From Streptomyces sp. NBC_01689 (GTDB taxonomy: Bacteria; Actinomycetota; Actinomycetes; Streptomycetales; Streptomycetaceae): 64,000 bases of DNA. Location: NCBI RefSeq assembly GCF_036250675.1, contig NZ_CP109592.1, positions 1,240,001 to 1,304,000 of the forward strand, written 5' to 3'. This document shows positions 44,104-53,039 of this stretch, one piece after another. The notes below the pieces were generated by a model that saw nothing but the letters and a program-made list of their open reading frames with translations, was not told the origin of the DNA and made no database searches. A program made the translations under genes and the position numbers. How positions within the stretch are numbered: the stretch's first letter is position 1; the number at the start of each line of letters is the position of its first letter.

Positions 44104-45527
44104 GCTGAGTTCTGCCCTTCGGAGTTGGAGGCGGAGCGCAGGCTTCCGGTGGCCGCGCTGGTGAGGGCGACGACTCCCCAGATGGCGACGCCGGTCAGCG
44201 CGGCGACGACGTAGCCGCTGCTGGTGGGATAGGGCGAGCGGGCGGGTGTGTGAGCAGTCAGGATGATCGAGGTCAGAACGCTGCCGATGCTGTAGCCGAC
44301 GTAGCGGAAGATCTGGTTGAAGCCGAGTGTGCTTCCACGCTGGTCGCTGTTGACGCTGTCGACGATCAGGCTCGGCACGGTGGAAAAAACCATGCCGATG
44401 CCGGTGCCTGCCAGCAGCATGGATGCGACGAGTCCGGGGATGCTGTGACTCCACAGCGTGAACAGTCCCATGGCGAGCATCATGACGAACCCGGCCGCCG
44501 GCAGCCGGAAGCGCCGAGGCAGGAAGCCGCTCGCCCGGCGGCTGAACCACGGGGCGGTGAAACTGCCGATGGACTGCGGCACCATCATGAGGCCGGCCAC
44601 TGTCGCCGTCTTGCCGAGGCCACCGCTGCTTGCTGGAGCCTGTACGAGGCGAGTGCTCAGAGACAGCAGCAGGTACATGCCGATGCCGCCGAGAAGAACG
44701 GTGGCGTGAGCAGTGAGTACAGGCGGCAGGCGCAGCTGTTTGAGATCGACGAGTGGGTGCGTGGTGCGGGACTCGAGCCAGATCCAGAACGCTCCGATGA
44801 TCAGCGCGAAGGCGGTGAGGGTTATGGTGCGCTGCGTGGTCCACCCCCAGGTTGCACCCTGTGATGTTGCGACGAGGAGGGCGGTGATGGAGAGGGCGAA
44901 CAGGAGGGCGCCGGGCAGGTCGATGCGCTTCCGAGGTCGGCTGCGGGTGGAGGGTACTGCTATCCAGGCGGCGGCCAGGGCGATCAGAGCAGCCGCTGCA
45001 CCGAACCAGTAGGCCCCCGAGATGCCGGCGAGTTGCGCGAGTGCGCCGGTGAGCGGGTAGCCGAGCCCGACGCCGGCGGCATTGACGATGGACAGCGTGG
45101 CAACGGTCCGGGTGCGACGTTCCCCGCTGAAGACGTCGCCGGCTACCGCAATGGTCACGGGCGCCAGGCCCAGGCCGACGCCTTGGAGGGCTCGTCCCAG
45201 CAAGAGAGCTGGGAAACTGGTGGTGCCCAGCGCTGCGATGACGGAACCTGCGGCGACGAGAGCCAGTGCCGTCAGTACCGCAGGGCGTCGGTGGCGGCCG
45301 TCGCCGAGCGCACCCATGAGGGGTGTCGCTACTACCGCGACGAGCACGGTGATCGTGAGTGTCCACTGCGCGGAGGCAAGGGAGACGGAGGTGGAGGTGG
45401 CGATCGCCGGGATGAGGGGGGCGCCGAGGCTGCTGACGACGGCGCCCACGAGGGTGATGGTCAAAAGACCGGCAGTCTGGCGGGCCCCGCCCAGGGCGGG
45501 GCCCGGCACCGTGCGCGGTCGTGTCAC
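44100..45527 (-). CDS. MFS exporter, DHA2-like (14-TM)
   Basis: A 475-residue permease with about fourteen hydrophobic helices. Motif A is seen as MGALGDGRHRRPAVLTA and motif C-like as GYPLTGALAQLAGISG. The GTG at 45527 is chosen because GGAGG lies upstream and the first helix follows at once; longer in-frame starts overlap the dehydrogenase gene. Length and 14-helix pattern point to drug:proton antiporters of the DHA2 group. It is coupled to the MBL-fold gene by a 4-bp overlap and lies 25 bp after the MDR gene, so the operon pairs catabolism with export. Confidence 0.82.
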   Translation of the reverse strand: MTRPRTVPGPALGGARQTAGLLTITLVGAVVSSLGAPLIPAIATSTSVSLASAQWTLTITVLVAVVATPLMGALGDGRHRRPAVLTALALVAAGSVIAALGTTSFPALLLGRALQGVGLGLAPVTIAVAGDVFSGERRTRTVATLSIVNAAGVGLGYPLTGALAQLAGISGAYWFGAAAALIALAAAWIAVPSTRSRPRKRIDLPGALLFALSITALLVATSQGATWGWTTQRTITLTAFALIIGAFWIWLESRTTHPLVDLKQLRLPPVLTAHATVLLGGIGMYLLLSLSTRLVQAPASSGGLGKTATVAGLMMVPQSIGSFTAPWFSRRASGFLPRRFRLPAAGFVMMLAMGLFTLWSHSIPGLVASMLLAGTGIGMVFSTVPSLIVDSVNSDQRGSTLGFNQIFRYVGYSIGSVLTSIILTAHTPARSPYPTSSGYVVAALTGVAIWGVVALTSAATGSLRSASNSEGQNSA

Positions 45528-45552
45528 GGTGTCGATGAGAATCCTCCGAAGG

Positions 45553-46677
45553 TCAGTCCTGGGTGAAATCGATGACAGGCTTGATCTCGTTCCAGGAACG
45601 CATCTGCTCGAACGCTTCGTTGATCTCGTCAAGCTCGTAGTGACGGGAAATCAAGTCGTCCCAGGTGAACCGGTCGGCGTAAGCGCGCAGGAACTCAAGC
45701 GCCTTCCAGTAGTGGTCGACTCCCGCTGAGCGGGAGCCGATGAACATGACCTGCTTGTGCATGATCACGCTTGGGTTGAACGGCACCGTGCGCTCATGGG
45801 CCTGGCCGACGATGAGGTAGCGCCCGCCGGGGCGCAGGATGTCGACGCCCTCGGAGAAGGCTGCCGGTATCCCGGACATCTCCAGTACGACTTCCGCCCC
45901 GTGGCCGCGTGTCAACTCCCGCACCAGTGAGAGGCGTTCTAGGTTTGTAGTGACATCGTTTATGTCGATGCACAGGTCTGCACCCCAGCGCTTGGCCACT
46001 TCCAGCCTGTCCGCGGGGCCGCCGATCACTATGACGCGGCCGGCCCCCTCGGCTACGGCCTTGGCAACCGCGAACAGGCCGACGGGGCCAGCTCCCTGGA
46101 CTACTACCGTGTCGGTGGCAGCGATCCTGCCCAGTCGCTCGAAGCCGTGCATGACGGTGCGCAGCGAACACGCTGCGGCCGAAGCCAGGGCGTCCGGTAC
46201 GTCCTCGGGGACGCGGACACGGCCTGCCGTGGGATAGACGTAGCCGTACTCGGAGAAGCCTCCGTGCAGGAACGGGTAGGAGTTCGCGCTCTCCGTCATG
46301 TAGCGGCGCCTGTTCTCACACAGGCTGGGTTCCTGGTTGATGACGCAGGCCTGGCAGCGGCCACACATGCCATGGGTCCAGATGATCCTGTCCCCTTCGG
46401 CAAGGGGTTGGCCGACGGAGTCGGTGCGTGGACCGTCCCCGAAGGCGACGATCTGCCCGACCATCTCGTGTCCGAGGATCAAGGGCAGGCCTGTTCCGAT
46501 GATACCGGCGGTGCCCTGTGCGACATGGATGTCCGTGCCGCACAGGGTGGCCGCCGTCATACGCACGAGCAGTGCGGAGGGTTCGATCACGGAAGGTATC
46601 TGGGCGTCGATGATTTCCAGCGGCTGGCCAGGCTGAACGAGGGCGGCGGCGCGGCTGGTTGCGGGTATGGCTGACAT
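45553..46677 (-). CDS. Zinc-dependent medium-chain alcohol dehydrogenase
   Basis: A 374-residue MDR-family dehydrogenase. Catalytic zinc ligands are in TLCGTDIHVAQG and LILGHEMVG. The structural zinc cluster is MCGRCQACVINQEPSLCENR. The nucleotide-binding motif is VVVQGAGPVGLFAVAKA, followed by GGPADRLEVAKRWGADL. It resembles threonine/sorbitol-type dehydrogenases and phosphonate-pathway dehydrogenases; the substrate is unknown. Its stop lies 25 bp before the MFS start and its Met overlaps the upstream stop by one base. Confidence 0.87.
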   Translation of the reverse strand: MSAIPATSRAAALVQPGQPLEIIDAQIPSVIEPSALLVRMTAATLCGTDIHVAQGTAGIIGTGLPLILGHEMVGQIVAFGDGPRTDSVGQPLAEGDRIIWTHGMCGRCQACVINQEPSLCENRRRYMTESANSYPFLHGGFSEYGYVYPTAGRVRVPEDVPDALASAAACSLRTVMHGFERLGRIAATDTVVVQGAGPVGLFAVAKAVAEGAGRVIVIGGPADRLEVAKRWGADLCIDINDVTTNLERLSLVRELTRGHGAEVVLEMSGIPAAFSEGVDILRPGGRYLIVGQAHERTVPFNPSVIMHKQVMFIGSRSAGVDHYWKALEFLRAYADRFTWDDLISRHYELDEINEAFEQMRSWNEIKPVIDFTQD

Positions 46678-47546
46678 CAGCGGGCCCTGGATTCGGCGTC
46701 GTCGCGGGAGGCGGCGACGAGTTGTGCGGCTGCGACCAGTCCGAGGGCACCGGCGATGCCGCGCTCGAGGAGCTGCTCGGGGTTCCCGCCGCGGGCGCGC
46801 ACGGCGTCCGCGAAATGATGCATGTCCTTCTGCATGAGGGTGTGGACGTGCTCAGCCAGTTCCGGCGAAATGTCATGGCCTAGGGCACGCAGTGCAGCGC
46901 TGCCGCCGCTGCTCGTGCTGATGACGTCGATGAGAGCGGGGACGTCGAGACCGACCTGGTGGGCCAGGCCGAGAACGTCCTCCACGTTCTTCATGTTAGT
47001 GATCGTCAGTGCGTTGTTGAACAGCTTGGTGAACTGTCCGGCACCGACGGCTCCCATCAGCTTCACGGTGTCGCTGAACGTCTCGAAGACGGCGCGAGCG
47101 GCCTCGAATACGTCCGGGGTGCCGCTGACGAAGGTGGTGAGCGTACGGGTGCGGGCACCAGGGCTGCCGCCGCTGACCGGGGCGTCGAGGTAAACGCCTC
47201 CCGCTTCGGCGATGTGCGCTGCGATCCGGGCCGCTTCGACGGGGTCACCGGTGCCGTGATTGACGATGATCGTGCCCGGTGCGATGTTCGCCAGGAGGCC
47301 CTGGTTGTCCAGGACGTCCCAGATATCGGTGTCGTCGCGTAGGCACAGTGCGAGGAGTTCCACCGATCCCGCGAGGCTGGCCACGCTCTCGTGGACCTGG
47401 TGGGGAACCTTCTCCACCGCGGCGAGCGAGGCGGGGCGGCGGGCCCACACGTGGAGCTGGAAGCCGCGTTCTCCGATCGCTTCCGCCATCGGACCGCCCT
47501 GGTCGCCGAGACCGATGAAGCCGACCTTACTGATTTGCTTGTGCAT
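46677..47546 (-). CDS. 3-Hydroxyisobutyrate-dehydrogenase-type NAD(P)-dependent oxidoreductase
   Basis: A 289-residue beta-hydroxyacid dehydrogenase. The N-terminal dinucleotide motif is VGFIGLGDQGGPMAEAI, with G-D-Q in place of the usual G-x-M. The substrate motif is DAPVSGGSPGARTRTL, and the catalytic Lys lies in GAVGAGQFTKLFNNAL. The ATG at 47546 is preferred over a GTG 18 bp upstream because AAGGACAGCCCC precedes it. It is the second gene of the operon. Substrates of the family include 3-hydroxyisobutyrate, tartronate semialdehyde and 6-phosphogluconate-like acids. Confidence 0.85.
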   Translation of the reverse strand: MHKQISKVGFIGLGDQGGPMAEAIGERGFQLHVWARRPASLAAVEKVPHQVHESVASLAGSVELLALCLRDDTDIWDVLDNQGLLANIAPGTIIVNHGTGDPVEAARIAAHIAEAGGVYLDAPVSGGSPGARTRTLTTFVSGTPDVFEAARAVFETFSDTVKLMGAVGAGQFTKLFNNALTITNMKNVEDVLGLAHQVGLDVPALIDVISTSSGGSAALRALGHDISPELAEHVHTLMQKDMHHFADAVRARGGNPEQLLERGIAGALGLVAAAQLVAASRDDAESRAR

Positions 47547-47583
47547 GGGGCTGTCCTTCTTCACAGGGCGGATTAGAGGTCCT

Positions 47584-48507
47584 TCAGCGCAGAATGCCGG
47601 AGGCGACGTTCCACAGGCGCTCGGCGTTGGCCGGGTCGACGGCGTAGGCGGCCACCGCCGTCACGCCGAGCTCGGTGGGCCGGGCATCGACCTGGGGGGC
47701 TTCGTTGACGTCTTCGAAGTAGCGGCCGCCGATGCCGTCAACCAGCGGGGAAGCGCCAAGGAACACCGAGGTCGCCGCGCCCTGCTCGATCGTCTTGCGG
47801 TACCGCTCGGGGGTCCGCAGGCCACCGGTGTGCTTCTGCAGCCCTGTTGCGATGGCGCCGGGGTTCAGCGCATTGGCCCTGATGCCGTCACCGGCCCAGC
47901 GGCGGTCGGCCTCGACGGCGAGCAGCGCCTCCGCCGTCTTGGACTGCCCGTACGCGGTCAGAGCGTCGTAGGGCCGGAAGCGGAAGTCGAGGTCGTCGAA
48001 AACGACCGGCGAGAAGAGGTGGCCGCCCGAGGACACGGACACCACACGCGCGCCCTGGGCCTCGGCGAGCGCGGAGTGCAGGCCGAGGGTGAGCGCGAAG
48101 TGGCCCAGGTAGTTCGTCGCGAACTGCTGCTCGTGGCCGCGGATGCCGCGCTCGAGCTCGGGCGGCATCATGATGCCGGCGTTGTTGACCAGGATGTGCA
48201 GTGCGCCACGCCACGAGGCGGTGAAGGCGTTCACCGAGTCGAGATCCGCCACGTCGAGACGGCCGACCCGGACCGCGTCGTTTCCGGTCTGTGCCCGCAG
48301 GTCGGCCGCTACCTGCTCGCCCGCCTCCGGACGCCGCACCGCCAGAGTCACCTCTGCCCCAGCGGCCAGCAGTGCCCGCGCGGTCTCCACCCCGATTCCG
48401 GAGGTGGCACCGGTGACGATCACACGCTTGCCGGACAGGTCGACGCCCTTGGTCACATCATTCGCGGTGGAGTTGCGGTCGAAGGGGCTCTGGAAAAGCT
48501 GAGACAT
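47584..48507 (-). CDS. Short-chain dehydrogenase/reductase, first gene of the MmyB-linked operon
   Basis: A 307-residue SDR of the retinol-dehydrogenase/oxidoreductase subgroup. The cofactor motif VTGATSGIGVETARAL, the NNAG motif in ILVNNAGIMMP, the catalytic Ser in SVSSGGH and YGQSK (Tyr-x-x-x-Lys) are all present. The N-terminal stretch MSQLFQSPFDRNSTANDV is typical of this subgroup. It is divergent from the MmyB-type regulator at 48647 across a 139-bp shared promoter. It leads a run of five minus-strand genes with small gaps or overlaps. Confidence 0.88.
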   Translation of the reverse strand: MSQLFQSPFDRNSTANDVTKGVDLSGKRVIVTGATSGIGVETARALLAAGAEVTLAVRRPEAGEQVAADLRAQTGNDAVRVGRLDVADLDSVNAFTASWRGALHILVNNAGIMMPPELERGIRGHEQQFATNYLGHFALTLGLHSALAEAQGARVVSVSSGGHLFSPVVFDDLDFRFRPYDALTAYGQSKTAEALLAVEADRRWAGDGIRANALNPGAIATGLQKHTGGLRTPERYRKTIEQGAATSVFLGASPLVDGIGGRYFEDVNEAPQVDARPTELGVTAVAAYAVDPANAERLWNVASGILR

Positions 48508-48646
48508 GAAATTCTCCGATGTCCGTCATACGTCAATGTCGCTCGTGCCTCCACCATGCGGTGGCTGCCACGGACCGACCAGGCTCCCTTGAGACTGGGA
48601 CTGGCAGGTCCACCCACACCCCCGAGGACGAAGTTAAATTGGACCT
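48508..48646. promoter_or_regulatory. Divergent promoter between SDR operon and MmyB-type regulator
   Basis: The 139-bp interval must drive both the regulator and the five-gene operon. ATAAT-like sequence is scarce, and the AAGTTAAATTGGACC run just before the regulator start could be its -10 region. I could not define an operator with confidence. Confidence 0.45.
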
Positions 48647-49546
48647 ATGCCGAACGTTGACGACGCCAATCCCCTGGGGCGGTACTTGCGGACCCGCAGG
48701 TCCCTCGTGACGCCCGACGCGGTCGGACTGTCCGACATGGGAAACCGCCGTGTCCCGGGTCTGCGTCGCGAGGAGGTCGCCTTCATCGCGGGGATCAGTT
48801 CGGACTATTACGTACGGCTGGAACAGGGCCGGGACCGTCACCCCTCCGAGCAGGTATTGCGCAGCATCGCGCGCGCTCTTCAACTGGATGAGGAAGCCAC
48901 CCGGTACCTGATCAAAATCGCGAAACCCAAAGCATCCGGGCGTAAGCGGCCCCGTAAGCCCGAAAGGGTCAGTGACGGGATTCACACTCTGATCAACAGC
49001 TGGCCTCTGACCGCTGCCTACGTGCACGGCAGGTACATGGACGTGCTCGCGGCCAATAGTCTTGCCATCGCCCTCTCTCCCTATAACGCTCCCGGCCAGA
49101 ACGGTATTCTCGCCGCCTTCCTCGAACCGGAGATGCGCGAGCTACACAGCGACTGGGATGAGATGACGGCACGTGTCGTGCCCTACCTTCGCTCCATCGT
49201 CGGTGCGGATATGGAAGAGTCCCGTCTGGTCGAACTCGTCGGGGAACTTTCCTTGCGCAGCGAACGATTCCGAAAGCTCTGGGCACGCCAGGACGTCACA
49301 CACAAAACCACCGGAACCAGCCCGTTCAACCACCCGCAAGTAGGTTCCCTCGAATTGCACTACGAAAAACTTCTGATTCCCGGGACCGACATGCAGGCGC
49401 TGATCACCTATCACGCGGACCCCGGAAGCGAATCCGAGGAGCGCCTGCGACTGCTCGCCACCATGAATACTTCGTTCAATCCCTCGCGGGGCACGTACGG
49501 AAGCCGGGTCGGTCCCGAGTTCACCACTCCCCCTCAGGCGACATAA
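48647..49546 (+). CDS. MmyB-type XRE-family transcriptional regulator
   Basis: A 299-residue regulator with an N-terminal helix-turn-helix of the Xre type (RRVPGLRREEVAFIAGISSDYY, where LRREEVA-AGIS is the signature) and a C-terminal MmyB-like ligand-binding domain of PAS-type fold (LINSWPLTAAYVHGRYMDVL, then LHYEKLLIPGTDMQALITY). In actinobacteria such proteins sit divergent to short-chain dehydrogenases or other detoxification enzymes and usually repress them. The ATG at 48647 is supported by the divergent spacing. The paralogue at 57358 has the same arrangement. The ligand may be a fatty acid or aromatic, which is inference. Confidence 0.85.
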   Translation: MPNVDDANPLGRYLRTRRSLVTPDAVGLSDMGNRRVPGLRREEVAFIAGISSDYYVRLEQGRDRHPSEQVLRSIARALQLDEEATRYLIKIAKPKASGRKRPRKPERVSDGIHTLINSWPLTAAYVHGRYMDVLAANSLAIALSPYNAPGQNGILAAFLEPEMRELHSDWDEMTARVVPYLRSIVGADMEESRLVELVGELSLRSERFRKLWARQDVTHKTTGTSPFNHPQVGSLELHYEKLLIPGTDMQALITYHADPGSESEERLRLLATMNTSFNPSRGTYGSRVGPEFTTPPQAT

Positions 49547-49672
49547 ACCCCGCCGGGCGTTGCCGTCTGCGAAACGAGGGCAAGATTTATCACGACCTCA
49601 AACAACTCTCCCACGCCTACGTCAGCATCGGCGTGAAACTTCTAGCCGGCCGGGCGCCCGCTGACCGGATTT

Positions 49673-49870
49673 TTGAGAACCTCCGGCGCGCGGTACACCT
49701 TGCTCGACGGCACGGTCGCCGAATGCGACATGCAGCGTGAGTCCGCCGGTGATCGCCCCGTTGTTTCCGCCGCGATGAACGAAACGGTCGCTATAGAACT
49801 CCATGCTGCGCACCGGGAGGAGAACCCCGATTCGGACGAGGAAGCCGTCGTGGTGATCGCGCGCAGTACC
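49673..49870 (+). pseudogene. 5' part of an unidentified ORF interrupted by the composite transposon
   Basis: The frame reads YTLLDGTVAECDMQRESAGD and SDEEAVVVIARST, then reaches the transposon. Its continuation lies at 54270-54332. Precise excision of one target duplication copy and the transposon gives ...VVVIARST-QEPVVVNLPSL... to a stop. The start is uncertain (TTG at 49673 is only the left limit of the open frame). No family was recognised. Confidence 0.7.
49861..49870. repeat. Target-site duplication of the composite transposon, left copy (GCGCAGTACC)
   Basis: This 10-bp sequence directly precedes the outer end of ISAs1 copy 1 and recurs at 54260-54269 directly after the outer end of copy 2. 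Confidence 0.9.
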
Positions 49871-51220
49871 CAAGGCTTCGGCGTAGTCGGGTGATGTCCG
49901 GTTCGTGGTGATCCGCTGGCGCGGTGGCGGCCGGGGAACGTGACAGGCACGGGCTTCCAAGATCATGGAGTTCTCGACGCCCCGTGATCCGACTGGAAGA
50001 CCGTGCCTGCCGACGCATCATCCCTGATCCCGCCTGCTCTTGACCAGCTCCGGCAGCAGCCCGGGGTCGCTTCCGAGGAGGTTCCGGACCTGCTGGAACG
50101 TCTGGCCGAGGTGCCGGACCCGCGTGATCCGCGCGGCGTGCGTCATGCGCTCGCCGTCGTACTGGCCCTCACCGCGTGCGCCGTACTGGCCGGGGCGACC
50201 TCGCTCCTAGCGGTCGGCGAGTGGATCGCCGACGCTCCCGCGCACGTGCTCGACCGGCTCGGCGTCCGTCCCGATCCGCTCCAGCCCCGGTGGTCGCTTC
50301 CCTCGGAGACCACGGCCCGCCGGCTGCTGGCCCGCATCGACGGCGACGCGCTGGACCGGGCGGTCGGCAGCTGGCTCGCCGACCGCCGCCCACCGGCACA
50401 CGGCCTCCGGGGGCTGGCCGTGGACGGTAAGAGCCTGCGCGGTGCCGCCAGAGCCAAGGGCCGGAAAATCCACCTTCTGGCCGCGCTGGAGCACGGCACC
50501 GGCGCCGTCCTGGCCCAGCTGGACGTGGGCGAGAAGACAAACGAGGTCACGCGCTTCCAGCCACTGCTGGACACGGTCACAGACCTCGCCGGAGTGGTGG
50601 TCACCGTCGATGCGCTCCACACCCAGCGCGAGCACGCCGAGTACCTCCGGGGCTGGCAGGCCCACTACGTCGTGATCGCAAAAGGCAACCAGAAGAAGCT
50701 GCACCGGCAGCTGAAGTCCCCTCCCTTGAAGGACATCCCACTCCAGGGCGGCACCAGGGGAGTCGGACACGGACGCTCCGAGATCCGCCGGAGCAAGGTC
50801 GCGACCGTGAACAACCTGCTCTTCCCCGGAGCCCGTCAGGCCGTCCAGATCAAGCGCCGCCGCACCGACCGCAAGACCGGCAAGACCACGATCAAGACCA
50901 TCTACGCGGTCACCAGCCTGACCGCCGAGCAGGCCGGTCCCGCCCAACTCGCGAAGCTGGTCAAAGACCACTGGCAGGTCGAGGCCCTGCACCACGTGAG
51001 AGACACGACCTTCGCCGAGGACGCCTCCCAGCTCCGGACCGGCAACGCACCCCGGGTCATGGCCACTTGGCGCAACCTCGCCATCGGAGCCCTACGAGCG
51101 CACGGCACCAAGAACATCGCCGCCAGCCTCCGCCACAACGCCCGCGACCCTCACCGCCCCCTCGCACTCCTCGGCCTCGCATGATCACGAAGGGCGAGGC
51201 TGGACTACGCCGAAGCCCTG
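49871..51220 (+). mobile_element. ISAs1-type insertion sequence, copy 1 (intact)
   Basis: The copy spans 1350 bp from the left inverted repeat (49871-49888) to the matching right end at 51203-51220. It carries an uninterrupted transposase gene. No direct duplication flanks this copy alone. Confidence 0.82.
50003..51184 (+). CDS. tnp: ISAs1-family transposase, intact
   Basis: A 393-residue DDE transposase with no stops. The N-terminal DNA-binding region reads [20 protein letters not shown]. The catalytic Asp is in [17 protein letters not shown] and the second Asp in [18 protein letters not shown]. The [13 protein letters not shown] segment is the usual family block, and Glu lies in [20 protein letters not shown]. 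The GTG start at 50003 gives VPADASSL, the same N-terminus as copy 2. It can probably mobilise the copies and the whole composite. Confidence 0.92.
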   Translation: MPADASSLIPPALDQLRQQPGVASEEVPDLLERLAEVPDPRDPRGVRHALAVVLALTACAVLAGATSLLAVGEWIADAPAHVLDRLGVRPDPLQPRWSLPSETTARRLLARIDGDALDRAVGSWLADRRPPAHGLRGLAVDGKSLRGAARAKGRKIHLLAALEHGTGAVLAQLDVGEKTNEVTRFQPLLDTVTDLAGVVVTVDALHTQREHAEYLRGWQAHYVVIAKGNQKKLHRQLKSPPLKDIPLQGGTRGVGHGRSEIRRSKVATVNNLLFPGARQAVQIKRRRTDRKTGKTTIKTIYAVTSLTAEQAGPAQLAKLVKDHWQVEALHHVRDTTFAEDASQLRTGNAPRVMATWRNLAIGALRAHGTKNIAASLRHNARDPHRPLALLGLA

Positions 51221-51334
51221 AGCGTGTTGACTTCAAGGCACCCAGGCCACGTGTGATCATATCGCCACAGCGAAGGGTCCTCGCTTTCCATTTCCTCTGC
51301 CCCCCGATGCGCATGAGTGAGAGGAATTCATTCC

Positions 51335-52888
51335 ATGACAGATGACAACGAAAATGCGCGCGCGGAACGATCACGCGGGAACTTGAGCAGGCGACTCCTT
51401 CTTCAAGGGACAGCGGGCACCTTCGGCGCCGCTCTGGCATCCGCCGGCATCTACGAGATGATCGACAGCATTGTGACACCACCGGACCGGGCCACTGCCG
51501 CCGACAACATCCAGGAACAATACATCCTGCAGAACGAGCAAGTGATCAACATCGACGGCTCGGGCGTGAAGAGCAGCAAGGGCACGATCGCGGCCCGGGT
51601 GCCGGCCCTGCACGATCATGTCATCACCGCAAAGCTGAATGTACCGGCGAAAGCCAAAGCGTTGCAGGAGGCGGCGCACCACCTCGAGTCCGCCCTCCTG
51701 GATCTGGAACGCCATTTTCCACCCACTCCGTCAGGAGTGGCCATCACGGTAGCCTGGGGACTCCCCTACTTCCACCACTACATCCCAGTCCTGGGCAAGA
51801 CGTCAGACTTCTTCAAGGCGGGAACACGTTACCCAGCGTATCTGCCGGTCGATTTGCAGACCTCCAAGACGGAGCACCGCACCGTATATGCGCTGCAGGA
51901 GGCAAGGACGTTTCCCAGCGACCAGCCCCCGCCCGGCTTCGGGCCGGTCCGCTTGGAACAGAACGACGTGGCCGTGCTCCTCCGCAGTGACTCGATCGAC
52001 CGAATCAAGGATGTCCAAAAGGCCCTCTTCGGGCTTGGAAGCAACCAGGCCGGCAGCCTGTTCAAGGTCACGAGTATCCGCCAGGGATTCTCCGGGGGCG
52101 GTTTCTACGGGCAACAGGGCCTGCCGAGCAAGCTGGCACTGAGGGCCAATATCCCCGGCGCACACCATATCCCTCGACAGGCGCAGGGCTTCCTCGGCTT
52201 CGCCACGACCCTGGACTCGAACATGGGACCCGGCAACATCGTGAGCCTGGAGACACTGCCCGGCCTCACCGATCAGTGGCCCAAGGGTTACTTCAAACAG
52301 GGGACCACCATGCATCTCTCGCACCTGTTTCAGGACCTGGTGGCCTGGTACGAACAGAAGTACACCACGTACGCGGATCGCGTCCAGGCGATGCTCCAGC
52401 CCGGCCTCTCGCCTGCGCCGGGGACGTATGCCTTCCAACCACCAGGTCAAACTGAGGCCGAAGTGGAGCAAGGGGTCAAGCGGTACCACGCCTACGGCCA
52501 CACGGGGAGCATGTCGCAGGTGGACAGCACCACATCACCGACGACCAGCAATTACAAGAAGAAATATCCCGCGGGGACGACCATCCCCGTACGCGGAGAT
52601 TTCGACACGCTGGACAATCCGTTCCACTACACATCTGATCCGGCGGGAGACCACTACAGCAACAAGAAAGCGGCCGGGTTGCACTTCATTGCGTTCCAGC
52701 CGACCATTGGAATCTTCAATCGCGTTCGGCTCGCGATGGACGGCTACTATCCCGACAGGACACTCCCCATGGAACCGCGCAGTCCCCACGCCGGCATCAA
52801 CTCGGTCCTGTACACGACCCACCGGCAGAACTATCTGGTTCCACCACGCCGCCACCGCTCCTTCCCGCTCGCCGAGTTCCTCGTCTGA
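51335..52888 (+). CDS. Tat-exported Dyp-type-peroxidase-like protein (transposon cargo)
   Basis: A 517-residue protein. Its N-terminus (NLSRRLLLQGTAGTFGAALA) is a classic twin-arginine signal with an RRLLLQG-type motif, so it is probably exported folded with a cofactor. The C-terminal half (AAGLHFIAFQPTIGIFNRVR and NYLVPPRRHRSFPLAEFL) resembles the heme-binding half of Dyp peroxidases. The usual GXXDG motif is not evident (GFLGFATTLDSNMGP lies near its place), so the fold assignment is moderate and activity unproven. ATG at 51335 follows GAGAGGAATTC. Codon usage and base composition look less GC-rich than the neighbours, consistent with transfer. Confidence 0.7.
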   Translation: MTDDNENARAERSRGNLSRRLLLQGTAGTFGAALASAGIYEMIDSIVTPPDRATAADNIQEQYILQNEQVINIDGSGVKSSKGTIAARVPALHDHVITAKLNVPAKAKALQEAAHHLESALLDLERHFPPTPSGVAITVAWGLPYFHHYIPVLGKTSDFFKAGTRYPAYLPVDLQTSKTEHRTVYALQEARTFPSDQPPPGFGPVRLEQNDVAVLLRSDSIDRIKDVQKALFGLGSNQAGSLFKVTSIRQGFSGGGFYGQQGLPSKLALRANIPGAHHIPRQAQGFLGFATTLDSNMGPGNIVSLETLPGLTDQWPKGYFKQGTTMHLSHLFQDLVAWYEQKYTTYADRVQAMLQPGLSPAPGTYAFQPPGQTEAEVEQGVKRYHAYGHTGSMSQVDSTTSPTTSNYKKKYPAGTTIPVRGDFDTLDNPFHYTSDPAGDHYSNKKAAGLHFIAFQPTIGIFNRVRLAMDGYYPDRTLPMEPRSPHAGINSVLYTTHRQNYLVPPRRHRSFPLAEFLV

Positions 52889-53039
52889 GTGGGTGTCGTG
52901 CGGGAGAGCGAAGCGCCCGGGTCGTGTGCCGGCGACGGCCCCCGGCGTGCGCAGGGGCGGGCTCACTCGGCCGAACGCAAGACAGGCACGGGCGTCCGTG
53001 ATCATGGAGTTCTCTACGCTCTGTGACCCTGGAAGGCCC

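Noticed and set aside
43264..45366. A 700-residue fused frame combining the MBL-fold protein and part of the MFS gene antisense frame
   Set aside because: Only its last 279 residues are real. The upstream part is a shadow of the MFS gene in another frame, and the ATG at 44103 is the supported start.
45482..45504. GC-rich near-palindrome at the beginning of the MFS gene
   Set aside because: It lies inside the coding region for a Pro/Gly/Ala stretch just before the first helix. It may be a coincidence of codons, and nothing supports a regulatory role.
49871..51220. ISAs1 copy 1 as an independent insertion
   Set aside because: The sequence after its right end (AGCGTGTTGA) does not match its left flank, whereas the left flank matches the sequence after copy 2.
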